This document shows positions 44,163 to 54,518 of a stretch of DNA of 64,000 bases, piece by piece. Each line of letters starts with the position of its first letter. Within the stretch, counting starts at the first letter, position 1. The stretch comes from Saccharothrix sp. NRRL B-16348 (GTDB taxonomy: Bacteria; Actinomycetota; Actinomycetes; Mycobacteriales; Pseudonocardiaceae), in the NCBI RefSeq assembly GCF_001280085.1, contig NZ_LGED01000211.1:145152-209151 (forward strand), written 5' to 3'. The translations under genes were made by a program, and so were the position numbers. Under the pieces are notes generated by a model. That model saw nothing but the letters and a program-made list of their open reading frames with translations, was not told the origin of the DNA and made no database searches.

Positions 44163-45401
44163 GTGGACGGCGACCGGATCGTGCGTGAGTACCTGCTGCT
44201 CGGGCTGCGGCTGGACCGGCTGTCGCCGGGGCTGGTCGACTCGTTCACCGGCGACCGGGCGCTGCGCCGGGCCGTGGACGTCGAGCCGAGGCCGCACCCC
44301 GTGGCGCTGACCGAGCAGGCCGCGCTGCTGCGCCGCGAGCTGCCCGGCGCCGACCTGGAGCCGGACCGGAAGCGCTTCCTGGACGCCCACCTGGTGGCCG
44401 CCGAGACGATCGCGCGCAAGCTCGCGGGCGTGCGCGTCGGCTTCGTGGAGGAGGTGCGCGCGTACTTCCAGGTCGACATCCGCCCAGGTCACCCCGACAC
44501 GTACCGGCGCGCGCACGCGAACCTGGACGAGCTGCTGCCCGGCTCGGGCTCGCTGGCCGAACGGCTCGCCGACCACCGCGCGCTGGACGAGGTGCCGCCC
44601 CGCCGGCTCAAGGACACGGTGCACGCGCTGTCCAGCGCGCTGCGCGACCGCGTGCGGCAACGGTTCGAGCTGCCCGCGAACGAGGTGGTGGAGTACGAGG
44701 TCGTCACCGACAAGCCGTGGAGCGGCTTCAACTACTACCTGGGCGGCTTCCGGTCGCGCGTGGCGGTCAACGCCGACCTCGGCCACCGGATGTCGAACCT
44801 GCCGCACCTGGTCGCGCACGAGTCCTACCCCGGCCACCACACCGAGCACTGCCGCAAGGAGGTCGGCCTGGTCGGCAAGCGCGGGCACGCCGAGCAGGCG
44901 TTGTTCCTGATCAACACGCCGCAGTGCCTGATGGCCGAGGGCATGGCCGAACTGGGCCTGCACGCCGTGGTCGGCGCCGGCTGGGGCCGCTGGGCGGAGG
45001 AGATCATGGCCGACCTCGGCCTGCGGATGGACGGCGAGCTGTCCGAACGGGTCGAGAACGCGCTGTCCGGGCTGCTCACCGTGCGTCAGGACGCCGCCCT
45101 GATGCTGCACGACCGGCGTGCCCACCCGGATGACGTGGTGGACTTCCTGTGCCGGTGGCTGCTGGTCCCCGAGCGCCGTGCCCGCCACATGCTGCGGTTC
45201 CTCGGTGACCCTCTGTGGCGGGCGTACACGACGACGTACGTGGAGGGTGTGCGCCTGATCCGCGCGTGGCTGGACCTCCGGGCCCGGACCGACACCTTGA
45301 GCGACCGGTATCTGAGACTTCTTGACGAACCACTGGTGCCGGCGGCGTTGGCGGACGAAGTCGCGGCGGGCGTGCCCTGGTTGTCCGGCGACCCTGGGTA
45401 A
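44163..45401 (+). CDS. DUF885 family protein, short form
   Basis: 412 residues if GTG 44163 is the start; an in-frame GTG at 44124 would add 13 residues, and TATGGT just before 44163 may be a -10 element. The zinc motif HESYPGHHTEH (about residue 220) is clear, followed by INTPQCLMAEGMAELGLH. Compared with the 542-residue DUF885 protein at 14930 the N-terminal lobe is shortened and the motif is HESYPGHH rather than HEAVPGHH. Probably a cytoplasmic metallohydrolase of unknown substrate. No partner gene is evident nearby. Confidence 0.85.
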   Translation: MDGDRIVREYLLLGLRLDRLSPGLVDSFTGDRALRRAVDVEPRPHPVALTEQAALLRRELPGADLEPDRKRFLDAHLVAAETIARKLAGVRVGFVEEVRAYFQVDIRPGHPDTYRRAHANLDELLPGSGSLAERLADHRALDEVPPRRLKDTVHALSSALRDRVRQRFELPANEVVEYEVVTDKPWSGFNYYLGGFRSRVAVNADLGHRMSNLPHLVAHESYPGHHTEHCRKEVGLVGKRGHAEQALFLINTPQCLMAEGMAELGLHAVVGAGWGRWAEEIMADLGLRMDGELSERVENALSGLLTVRQDAALMLHDRRAHPDDVVDFLCRWLLVPERRARHMLRFLGDPLWRAYTTTYVEGVRLIRAWLDLRARTDTLSDRYLRLLDEPLVPAALADEVAAGVPWLSGDPG

Positions 45402-45808
45402 CGGACCGTGCCACGTCCGGCCGCACGTGCTCTGAGCTGCGTGGACGACGTCGTATTGCGCCGATGTGACGGCCCGGGGTCGCCCGCGTGCACGTCCGGT
45501 GGCCGTCTTTCGCCAGTTTGCGGTGAAGTGACGAATTGACGAATCACCTGTGTGGCTGCCTGCATAAGAGGGACCTGCGGAGGTAACTTCCGGTTGGCGG
45601 GCCGCGTCCACTGCGGACCGCGCAGGGAGGCCCTGATCGTGGCTGTCGTCGTATCGCCGGTGCCGCCGGCGGTGATGAGCGCGAGGGGGCCGGCACCCGG
45701 CCCTCGTGACCGGCGCGCCTCCAGCTAGCGGAGGCGGTCCGGTCGATCGGGGTGGTGCCTGGCCCAGCGAGGAGCGGACGCGGGTGCCGCGTTCGTGAGG
45801 GAGTTGCC
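45402..45808. other. 407-bp gene-free stretch, structured leader of phoH
   Basis: No coding potential is convincing. A possible promoter (TTGACG at 45536, CATAAG near 45563, spacing about 21) would give a leader of some 240 bases. Within it are hairpins such as GCCTCC/GGAGGC near 45730 and GGGGGCCGG/CCGGCCCTC-like pairing near 45690. No riboswitch class was recognised. Confidence 0.4.
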
Positions 45809-47185
45809 GTGAACGCACGACGACCCGCGAGCCGTTCCTCAGGCTCATCGCGCAGCACTTCCCGGCGCCGTGGCGCGCCGACGACCAACACGTACGTGGT
45901 GGACACGTCCGTGCTGCTCTCCGATCCCCTGGCCACCACGCGGTTCGCCGAGCACGAGGTCGTGCTGCCGCTCGTGGTGATCAGCGAGCTGGAGGGCAAG
46001 CGGCACCACCCGGAGCTGGGTTGGTTCGCCCGGGAGGCGTTGCGCCTGCTCGACGACCTGCGACTGCGGCACGGCCGGCTGGACCACCCGGTCCCGATCG
46101 GCGAGGACGGCGGCACGCTCCGCGTCGAGCTCAACCACTCCGACCCGGAGGTGCTGCCCGCGGGTTTCCGCACGGACTCCAACGACGCCCGCATCCTGGC
46201 CTGCGCGCTCAACCTCGCGGCCGAGGGCAACGCCGTCACCCTGGTCACCAAGGACATGCCGCTGCGGGTCAAGGCGGGCGCGGTGGGCCTGGCCGCCGAG
46301 GAGTACCGGGCCCACGACGTCACGTTGTCCGGTTACTCCGGAATGTCCGACGTGGACGTGGACCAGTCCGTGGTGGACGCGCTCTACCGCGACACCGTGA
46401 TCGACCCGGCGCTGTTCGACCTGGCGCACGTGGCCGAGCTGCCGTGCCACAGCGGGTTGCGGCTGCTCGCGGGCACGTCGAGCGCGTTGGGCCGGGTCAC
46501 GCCGGACAAGCAGCTGCGGCTGGTGCGCGGCGACCGCGAGGCGTTCGGGCTGCACGGTCGGTCGGCCGAGCAGCGCGTGGCGCTGGACCTGCTGCTGGAC
46601 ACCGAGGTCGGCATCGTCTCGCTGGGCGGACGAGCCGGCACCGGGAAGTCGGCGCTCGCGCTGTGCGCGGGCCTGGAAGCGGTCATGGAACGCCGCCAGC
46701 ACCGCAAGGTCGTGGTCTTCCGCCCCCTGTACGCGGTCGGCGGCCAGGAGCTGGGCTACCTGCCCGGTTCCGAGAGCGAGAAGATGCAGCCCTGGGCGCA
46801 GGCGGTGTTCGACACCCTCGGCGCGCTGGTCAGCCAGGACGTGGTCGAGGAGATCATGGACCGCGGCATGCTGGAGGTCATGCCGCTGACCCACATCCGC
46901 GGCCGGTCGTTGCACGACTCGTTCGTGATCGTGGACGAGGCGCAGTCGTTGGAGCGCAACGTGCTGCTGACCGTGCTGTCGCGGTTGGGCGCCAACTCGC
47001 GGGTGGTGCTCACGCACGACGTGGCGCAGCGCGACAACCTGCGCGTCGGGCGGCACGACGGCGTGGCGGCGGTCATCGAGAAGCTGAAGGGCCACCCGCT
47101 GTTCGCGCACGTCACGCTGACGCGGTCGGAGCGCTCGCCGATCGCCGCGCTGGTCACCGAGATGCTGGAGGACTACGCCTCCTGA
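45809..47185 (+). CDS. phoH: PhoH2-type protein: PIN domain fused to PhoH ATPase
   Basis: 458 residues from GTG 45809. Residues ~28-165 are a PIN RNase domain ([12 protein letters not shown], acidic residues in ELEGKRH and [11 protein letters not shown]); residues ~240-450 are the PhoH P-loop domain with Walker [12 protein letters not shown] and Walker [15 protein letters not shown]-PhoH fusions in mycobacteria (Rv1095) unwind and cleave RNA; they relate to VapC-type toxins. The N-terminus is Ser/Arg-rich. Its 3' end overlaps the convergent membrane protein gene by 13 bases, with a hairpin shared by both. Confidence 0.94.
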   Translation: MNARRPASRSSGSSRSTSRRRGAPTTNTYVVDTSVLLSDPLATTRFAEHEVVLPLVVISELEGKRHHPELGWFAREALRLLDDLRLRHGRLDHPVPIGEDGGTLRVELNHSDPEVLPAGFRTDSNDARILACALNLAAEGNAVTLVTKDMPLRVKAGAVGLAAEEYRAHDVTLSGYSGMSDVDVDQSVVDALYRDTVIDPALFDLAHVAELPCHSGLRLLAGTSSALGRVTPDKQLRLVRGDREAFGLHGRSAEQRVALDLLLDTEVGIVSLGGRAGTGKSALALCAGLEAVMERRQHRKVVVFRPLYAVGGQELGYLPGSESEKMQPWAQAVFDTLGALVSQDVVEEIMDRGMLEVMPLTHIRGRSLHDSFVIVDEAQSLERNVLLTVLSRLGANSRVVLTHDVAQRDNLRVGRHDGVAAVIEKLKGHPLFAHVTLTRSERSPIAALVTEMLEDYAS

Positions 47186-47895
47186 CGGCTCGACTCCGAG
47201 GCCGCCCCGGTCGCCGTGACCGGGGCGGCCTTGAGCTTCCGGTCGACGACCTTCGCCACCCAGGCCACGACCGCGGCGGCGACCAGCACGGCCAGGGCGT
47301 TGCGGAGGGCGGCGCCGAAGCCGATGTCGGTCGCGTCGAGGAACGGGTACGGGTACCAGCCGGTGATCGCGCCGTGGACGAACGTGTACGCGATCCACAG
47401 GACCGGCCAGATCAGCAACGCCCTGGCGACCGTGGCGCCGTCGACCCTCGGTCGGGGGCCGAACAGCAGCCAGCCGAGCACGGTCAGCCACGGTGCGAGG
47501 TAGTGGAAGCCCAGGTTCACCCACCAGGCCACCCCGACCGGGTGAACCAGCGGCGCGAGCACGAGGGCGAACACGATGCCGGTGATCGTGATGCCGAGCA
47601 GCGCGTCCAGGCGGGCCACCCGCCAGCCGCGGCCGTCCCGGGCCGGGTCCCACGCCAGCGTGAGGGCCACGACGAGCACGAACAGGTTGCTCTGGATGGT
47701 GAAGTAGCTGAACAGGCGGAGCAGGCGGACACCGAGCGTGACCTGGACCTCGGCGTGGCCGGAGTTGACGTCAGGCCCACCGGTGAACATCAACACCAGT
47801 TGGGTGATCAGGGACGCGGCGATCACGGCCGCCAGCACGCCGTGCCACACCCGTGAGCCGGTGTGCCAGGCGGTGGGGCGCAGTGCGGTGCTCAT
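47173..47895 (-). CDS. Pr6Pr family membrane protein
   Basis: 240 residues, six transmembrane helices ([38 protein letters not shown]; and four more), with the FTIQSN motif and a conserved PYPFLD loop of the Pr6Pr/FAR-17a-AIG1-like fold. The function of bacterial members is unknown; eukaryotic relatives with this fold include serine-hydrolase-like threonine enzymes. The last residues ([13 protein letters not shown]) are encoded within the terminator hairpin region. Convergent and overlapping with phoH at the 3' end. Confidence 0.85.
   Translation of the reverse strand: MSTALRPTAWHTGSRVWHGVLAAVIAASLITQLVLMFTGGPDVNSGHAEVQVTLGVRLLRLFSYFTIQSNLFVLVVALTLAWDPARDGRGWRVARLDALLGITITGIVFALVLAPLVHPVGVAWWVNLGFHYLAPWLTVLGWLLFGPRPRVDGATVARALLIWPVLWIAYTFVHGAITGWYPYPFLDATDIGFGAALRNALAVLVAAAVVAWVAKVVDRKLKAAPVTATGAASESSRQEA
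47199..47231. terminator. bidirectional terminator shared by phoH and Pr6Pr genes
   Basis: AGGCCGCCCCGGTC at 47199-47212 is perfectly complementary to 47218-47231 (5-base loop). On the minus strand it lies inside the end of the Pr6Pr coding region. Confidence 0.7.
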
Positions 47896-47990
47896 CGCCC
47901 GATCATCGGGTCAGGTCGGCATTCCCGCGCGTCGACGGCGGCCTTGCCCGGCCCCGTTCGGACCGGGCAAGCCGACCTCGGGTGAGCCGG

Positions 47991-49604
<1,614 letters not shown>

Positions 49605-49620
49605 TCACACAGCCCCTGGG

Positions 49621-49735
49621 CCGGTGCCAACTTCACCCGGTGCCGGCTCGCCCCACTTCGTGCCGGGCAGCCTCACCGTGCCGGGCAGCTCACCGAGGGC
49701 GGTGCCGGGTGGCCTCACTCGGTGCTGGGCCTCAC
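49621..49735. repeat. degenerate tandem repeat of ~20 bp between guaB1 and a lipoprotein gene
   Basis: Five to six imperfect units beginning GTGCC(G/A) and containing GGGCxGCCTCAC recur at about 49624, 49640, 49660, 49678, 49702 and 49722. The last unit reaches the stop codon of the convergent-side lipoprotein gene (49732). With the rest of 49431-49731 it forms a 300-bp gap; the guaB1 promoter should lie in 49431-49560. Confidence 0.55.
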
Positions 49736-50232
49736 GAGAGCGCACCGGGCTGGAGGACCAGCGCGGGCACGCCGTCGACCAGCGCCAGGCCGACCCTGAT
49801 CGCCGGGAACTCCCGGAAACCAAAGCCCGCGCCGCCGAGGCCCAACCCGACGGTCGACTGGATCTCACCGCCGTGGGGGTAGACGACCCGGTAGGTGAGG
49901 CTCGCCGCGCTGATGGCCGTGACCTGCACGGACGGGTAGTAGAACGTCGCGGCGTCCAACGGGATCGTCGCCGGTCCCGTCAGCAGGGTGCAGTCGCCGT
50001 CGAAGCAGTCCTGCACGTTCGCGCTCGGCGGGGCGGGCGGGGGATGGCTCGCGGAGCTGGGGGTGGCCGACGTGGTCGTGGGCGGGGTCGAGGAGCTCGA
50101 CTGGGCATCGGGTGTCGCATCGGTCGTCGCCGCGGGGGAGGTCGATGACGGTGAGGCGACGAGGGCTTCACCGCCGCAGCCGGTCAGGAGGAGGGGGACG
50201 GTCGCGAGGACGGCGGCGGCGTGTCGGCGCAT
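49732..50232 (-). CDS. putative lipoprotein with Ser/Thr-rich linker
   Basis: 166 residues. Signal peptide with lipobox LLTGCGG (Cys ~19) and a ~60-residue Ser/Thr/Pro/Ala linker, then a globular C-terminal domain with one disulfide candidate (DCFDGDC) and beta strands (VQVTAISAASLTYRVVYP, GLGLGGAGFGFREFPA). No family recognised. Expected to be anchored to the outer face of the membrane. The 3' end runs into the tandem repeat; the 5' side faces the G/T-rich tract. Confidence 0.8.
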   Translation of the reverse strand: MRRHAAAVLATVPLLLTGCGGEALVASPSSTSPAATTDATPDAQSSSSTPPTTTSATPSSASHPPPAPPSANVQDCFDGDCTLLTGPATIPLDAATFYYPSVQVTAISAASLTYRVVYPHGGEIQSTVGLGLGGAGFGFREFPAIRVGLALVDGVPALVLQPGALS

Positions 50233-50299
50233 GGTCCGTTTGTAGCGCTCGGCGTCGGGAGGGCTTCCCTTCTTGTCCGCTTCCTGTCGCGGGGGTGGG

Positions 50300-50440
50300 G
50301 CGGTCGGCTGGGTGGGTTGGCGGGTCGGCTGGAGCTGGTGGGTGTGGTGGGTCGGCCGGGTTGGTGGGCGGAGTCGTTAGTTGGTCGGCCGGGCGGTGGG
50401 TCGGCTGGGTGGTTGCGGCGCGTGCCGGGTTGGTTGGTTT
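50300..50440. repeat. G/T-rich low-complexity tract with GGGTCGGC-type repeats
   Basis: About ten loosely repeated copies of G-G-G/T-T-C-G-G-C-T/C-G-G-G-T-G-G occur on the plus strand, with very few C-rich or A residues, a strong strand bias. The pattern allows G-quadruplexes. It lies in the 265-bp gap between the lipoprotein and DNA ligase genes, both on the minus strand, so its transcript would be C/A-rich. Confidence 0.6.
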
Positions 50441-50497
50441 CCTCCTCGTTTCAACCGAGGACTGGTAACAGTGTTTCCGTACATTTTCCGGCCATGA

Positions 50498-52036
50498 TCA
50501 CCCGATCGTGTCCGAAGGGGTCGTCGCACGCTGGGGGAGCAGGGCGCGGACGGCGTCGATCGTGTCCGCTTCGCCCGCGTCCTTGTCCGGTCGGTACCGG
50601 AGCACGCGGGCGAAGCGCAGGGCCACGCCGCCCGGGTACCGGGAGCTGACCTGCACCCCGTCCAGCTCGATCTCGATCACGAGCTCCGGTCTGACCTTGA
50701 CCACCCAGTCGCCCTTCTCCGTCGCGATCGCCATCAACTCACGCGTCTGCCACGCCAGCAACTCGTCCGTCAGCCCCTTGAACGTCTTGCCGACCATGAT
50801 CGGCGCACCCCCATCGGGATCACGCGCGCCCAGGTGCAGGTTCGACAACAGCCCCTTCCGCCGCCCGCTGCCCCACTCCACCCCGAGCACCACCAGGTCG
50901 AGCGTGTGCACCGGCTTCACCTTCTGCCACGCCCGCCCCCGCCTGCCGGCCGCGTACACCGACGCGAGCGACTTCACCATCACCCCCTCGTGCCCACCGG
51001 CCAACGCCTCGGCCAGCACCCGCGCCGCCTCCTCCTCCGACGAAGGCGACACCACCCCCGGGATCACGTGCGGCCCCGCCACCCGGCGCAACGCCTCGAG
51101 CCGCGCACCCAGCGGCTCGTCCAGCAGGTCCACGCCGTCCAAGTGCAGGCAGTCGAAGAAAAACGGGCTCAGCAACAACTCCCGCACGTCCTGCGCCCCG
51201 AACCGGCTCATCGTCTCCTGGAACGGCCGGGGTTTGCCGTCGTCGTTCAACGCCAGCGTCTCGCCGTCGAGCACCACCGACGTGCACGGCAGCGCCCGCA
51301 CCAGCTCCACCAACTCCGGCACGGTGCCGGTGATCTCGCGCAACGTCCGCGTGAAGATCCGCACCTCGTCCCCCGACCGGTGCACCTGGATCCGCGCGCC
51401 GTCGAGCTTGTGCTCCACCACGCACGCCCCCAGCTCCGCCAACGCCGAGGACAGCGACTCCGCCGGCGACGCCAGCATCGGCCGCACCGGCCGCCCCACC
51501 TCCAGCCGGAACGCCGCCAACGCCTCCTCACCGCTCATCGCCGCCACCGCCGTCCCCGGCAGCGAACCCGACAGCATGAACGCCCGCCGCACCACCTCGC
51601 CGGGCACGTCGGCCGCCCGCGCGATCGCGTCCAACATCACCCCTTCGAGTGCACCTTGACGCAGTTCACCCGTCAGCAGCCGACGTAAGAAGTCCTGCTC
51701 GGCCGCCGTGGCCCGGCTGAACAACGAGGTCAGCAGCTCCGCCCGCCGCGCCGCGGCACCCTTGCCCCCGATCGACGCGAACGCGCCCAGCGCCGCGTCC
51801 ACATCGGACACCGTCAGCGCAGGCGACGGGGCAGGCGGAACGGCCAAGTCGAACACGGTGCGCCACCCCGCGCCGATCCGACCCTGGCTGGGCACGCCCA
51901 CCAGGAACGACACCACCGCGGGCGTGCTCATCCGGCGCACCAGCCCGGCCAGGGCGGCGACCTTGGCCAAGCGGGAGCGCGTCGCCGCCACCGCAGCGGA
52001 CGTCTCGACGACTTCGGTGAACAACACGTCGACCAT
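50498..52036 (-). CDS. ligB: ATP-dependent DNA ligase (LigB-like)
   Basis: 512 residues from ATG 52036. N-terminal DNA-binding domain (~1-180, with KVAALAGLVRRMSTP and LLTGELRQGALEGVM), adenylation domain with nucleophile Lys 210 in EHKLDGARIQVHR, motif III (VVLDGETLAL), motif IV (GHEGVMVKSL), motif V (AWQKVKP) and a C-terminal OB fold (VIEIELDGVQVSSRYPGG). It resembles mycobacterial LigB (Rv3062) from memory, a nick-sealing enzyme alongside the essential NAD-dependent LigA. Cytoplasmic DNA repair. Monocistronic; the G/T-rich tract lies beyond its stop. Confidence 0.94.
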   Translation of the reverse strand: MVDVLFTEVVETSAAVAATRSRLAKVAALAGLVRRMSTPAVVSFLVGVPSQGRIGAGWRTVFDLAVPPAPSPALTVSDVDAALGAFASIGGKGAAARRAELLTSLFSRATAAEQDFLRRLLTGELRQGALEGVMLDAIARAADVPGEVVRRAFMLSGSLPGTAVAAMSGEEALAAFRLEVGRPVRPMLASPAESLSSALAELGACVVEHKLDGARIQVHRSGDEVRIFTRTLREITGTVPELVELVRALPCTSVVLDGETLALNDDGKPRPFQETMSRFGAQDVRELLLSPFFFDCLHLDGVDLLDEPLGARLEALRRVAGPHVIPGVVSPSSEEEAARVLAEALAGGHEGVMVKSLASVYAAGRRGRAWQKVKPVHTLDLVVLGVEWGSGRRKGLLSNLHLGARDPDGGAPIMVGKTFKGLTDELLAWQTRELMAIATEKGDWVVKVRPELVIEIELDGVQVSSRYPGGVALRFARVLRYRPDKDAGEADTIDAVRALLPQRATTPSDTIG

Positions 52037-52064
52037 GGTGCACCCGGGCACCGACAAAAACCGG

Positions 52065-53435
52065 TCAGACCGCCGCGCGCAGCTCCCGCACGGCCTCGCG
52101 CAGCCGGTCCGGCGTCAACGCCGCGTACCCGAGCACCAACCCCGGGAACGTCGGCGTGCGCGCGTACTGGGCCAGCGCCGGAGCGTTCAGCCCGCGCCGC
52201 GCCAGCCGCTCCTGCAACGCCATGTCGTCCGTCCCGGCGGGCAGCCGCACGACCACGTGCAACCCCGCCGCCACCCCGATCGGCTCCCACTCCGGCAACA
52301 CGTCCCGCAACGACTCCAGCAACGCGTCCCGCCGCGCCCGGTACAGCTGACGCGTGCGGCGCAGGTGCCGGTCGTACCCGCCGGTGCTCAGCAGCCGGGC
52401 GAACGCCGCCTGGTGCAACGTCCCCGTGCCCAGGTCGTCCAACCGCTTGCGCTCCACCACGGCGTCGCGCAACGCGGGCGGCGGCACCAGCCACCCCAGC
52501 CGCAACGCGGGCGCGAGCACCTTGCTCGCACTGCCCTGGTACACCACCCGCGACGGGTCGAGCGCCTGCATCGCGCCCAGGGCGGGCCGGTCGTAGCGGT
52601 GCTCGGCGTCGTAGTCGTCCTCCACCACCAGCCCGTCGCACGCGCGCGCCCACTCCAACAGCGCGCGCCGACGCGACGGGTGCAGCACGACTCCCAACGG
52701 GAACTGGTGCGCCGCCGTGACGAACACCGCGCGGCAGTCCGTTGTGGACAGAACGTCGACGCGGAGCCCGTCCGGGTCGACGGGGATCGGCCGGATCGCC
52801 AGACCGTGCGACGCCAGCATCTCCGCGGCGCCGAAGTGGCTGGGCTCCTCGACCGCCACGCTGCGGTGCCCGGTCGCGTGCAGAACCCGGCCCAGCAACG
52901 AGATCCCCTCCGCCGCGCCGTTCGTCACGACCACTTCGGACGGTCGCGCCGCCACCGCCCGCACCCGGCCGAGGTAGTCGGCCAGCTCACGCCGCAACGG
53001 GCCGAAACCGGCCGGGTCGGGATAGCCGAGGTCGTCGTTGGACAGGTCGGCCAACGCCGTCTTCTGCGCGTGCGACCACTCGTCGCGCGGGAACGCGCTC
53101 AACGCGGGCACGCCGGGCTTCAGGTCGTACCGGAACTTCGGCGCGGGCTCGGCTTCCGGCGCGGCGGCGCCCGGCCACGTGACGCCGGCCGTCACGGTGG
53201 TGCCCGAGCCGCGCCGCGCGGTCAGGTAGCCCTCGCCGATGAGCTGCGCGTACGCGGACGTGACCGTGCCGCGGGCGACGCCGAGCTGAGCGGCCAGGTC
53301 GCGGCTGGACGGCAGGCGGGTGCCCGGTGCGAGCCGCCCGTCCCGGACCGCGCGGCGCAGCTCGAACTCCACCGCGCGCCTGCCGTTCGAGGCGGGGAGG
53401 AGGAGTTCACGGTAAGTGGTCCAGTTGGCGGGCAT
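52065..53435 (-). CDS. MocR/PdxR-like regulator (GntR HTH fused to aminotransferase domain)
   Basis: 456 residues. N-terminal winged HTH (LRRAVRDGRLAPGTRLPSSRDLA, LGVARGTVTSAYAQL, in two parts) and a class I aminotransferase-like domain (~105-456) with PLP lysine in YQGSASKVLAPALRLGW. MocR regulators sense PLP-linked amino acids (GABA, taurine, PLP itself). Divergent from an EamA-type transporter with only 47 bases between starts, so it very likely controls that gene. PLP synthesis genes are not adjacent, so a transporter-focused role fits better than PdxR. Confidence 0.93.
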   Translation of the reverse strand: MPANWTTYRELLLPASNGRRAVEFELRRAVRDGRLAPGTRLPSSRDLAAQLGVARGTVTSAYAQLIGEGYLTARRGSGTTVTAGVTWPGAAAPEAEPAPKFRYDLKPGVPALSAFPRDEWSHAQKTALADLSNDDLGYPDPAGFGPLRRELADYLGRVRAVAARPSEVVVTNGAAEGISLLGRVLHATGHRSVAVEEPSHFGAAEMLASHGLAIRPIPVDPDGLRVDVLSTTDCRAVFVTAAHQFPLGVVLHPSRRRALLEWARACDGLVVEDDYDAEHRYDRPALGAMQALDPSRVVYQGSASKVLAPALRLGWLVPPPALRDAVVERKRLDDLGTGTLHQAAFARLLSTGGYDRHLRRTRQLYRARRDALLESLRDVLPEWEPIGVAAGLHVVVRLPAGTDDMALQERLARRGLNAPALAQYARTPTFPGLVLGYAALTPDRLREAVRELRAAV

Positions 53436-53482
53436 CGAAGTGGAGCTTAAACCTGGACCACTGGTCGTCGAGAGTTCTGGGC

Positions 53483-54397
53483 ATGAGAAACGGCAGAACC
53501 GCGATCGCGGCGGGTGCGATGTCGTCGGTGATCGTGGGCGCGTCCGTGCCGGTCACGGGCATGCTCCAGGCGTATCCGCTGCTCACGGGGCAGGCGATGC
53601 GGTACGCGCTGGGCGGGGTGGCGTTGCTGGGGTGGATCTGGCTGCGGGGCGGGCGGCTGGCCGTGCCGGGGCGGCGGGACTGGCCGGCGCTGGTCGCGCT
53701 GGTGGCGACGGGGATGCTCGGGTTCAACGCGTGCGTGCTGTACGCGCAGCGGTACGCCGAGCCGGGGTTCGTGGCGGCGGTGCTCGGGGCGAGTCCGCTG
53801 GTGTTGGCGCTGGTGGCGCCGTTGCTGGCGGGGCGGAAGCCGGCCGTGGCGGCGGTGGCGGGCGCGGTGGCCGTGGTCGGCGGGGTGGTGGTGCTGTCCG
53901 GCGGTGGGTCGTGGCACGGGCCGGGGCTGCTGCTGGCGTTGTTGACGATGGCGGGGGAGGCGTCGTTCACGTTGTTCGCGGTGGGGGTGGTGCGGCGGAT
54001 GGGCGGGTTGGCGGTGGCGACGTGGTGCTGCCTGATCGCGGCCGTGACCGGTGCGGCGTTGGGGACGGTGGTCGGCGGGTGGCAGGTGCCGACGGTGCGC
54101 GAGGGCGTGGCGCTGGCGGTGCTGGGCGTCGTGCTGACGGCGGTGGCGTTCGGGCTCTGGTACTTCGCGGTGGCGCAGTTGGGCGCGGACCGGGCGGGGG
54201 TGCTGATCGGGCTGATGCCGGTGGCCGGGCTGGTGGCGTCGGTGGCGTTGGGGGCGCAGGCGTTGACCGCGGTGGCGTTGGCCGGTGCCGTCGCGGTGGC
54301 GGCGGGGTGCGTGATCGGGCTGCGGGGGCGGGCGGCCGACGTGGACCACCCGCCCCTGGTCGAGGTGAAAGCCCAGGTCGCGCGTTCTGAGCGTTGA
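53483..54397 (+). CDS. EamA/DMT-family transporter
   Basis: 304 residues, ten hydrophobic helices in two EamA repeats (AGAMSSVIVGASVPVTGML ... and LTMAGEASFTLFAVGVVRRMGG ...). DMT/EamA proteins export amino acids or metabolites across the cytoplasmic membrane. Paired with the divergent MocR regulator; the 47-bp gap contains GACCA-C-TGGTC at 53456-53466, a likely operator. The final codons ARSER and the TGA lie inside the CGCGCG leader and cap of repeat array D, so the array supplies the natural end of this protein or has replaced it. Confidence 0.9.
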   Translation: MRNGRTAIAAGAMSSVIVGASVPVTGMLQAYPLLTGQAMRYALGGVALLGWIWLRGGRLAVPGRRDWPALVALVATGMLGFNACVLYAQRYAEPGFVAAVLGASPLVLALVAPLLAGRKPAVAAVAGAVAVVGGVVVLSGGGSWHGPGLLLALLTMAGEASFTLFAVGVVRRMGGLAVATWCCLIAAVTGAALGTVVGGWQVPTVREGVALAVLGVVLTAVAFGLWYFAVAQLGADRAGVLIGLMPVAGLVASVALGAQALTAVALAGAVAVAAGCVIGLRGRAADVDHPPLVEVKAQVARSER

Positions 54398-54516
54398 ATT
54401 CAGGGGTCCTGAACGTAGGACACGCGCGACGCGAACGTAGGACACGCGCGACGCGAACGTAGGACACGCGCGACGTGAAGGGACGACACGCGCGTTCTGA
54501 ACGTAGGACTCGCGCG
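54379..54516. repeat. array D of the 22-bp repeat family, single orientation
   Basis: After CGCGCG at 54379-54384 come the cap at 54385-54406 (TTCTGAGCGTTGAATTCA) and five plus-oriented units at 54407, 54429, 54451, 54473 and 54495, each 22 bases. The units at 54429 and 54451 are identical (ACGCGAACGTAGGACACG and so on); the unit at 54473 is the GGGACGACACG variant. It fills the gap between convergent genes and overlaps the end of the EamA gene. Confidence 0.92.
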
Positions 54517-54518
54517 GG

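Noticed and set aside
45402..45808. c-di-AMP (ydaO) riboswitch in the phoH leader
   Set aside because: I could not find its conserved core sequences; only generic hairpins are visible.
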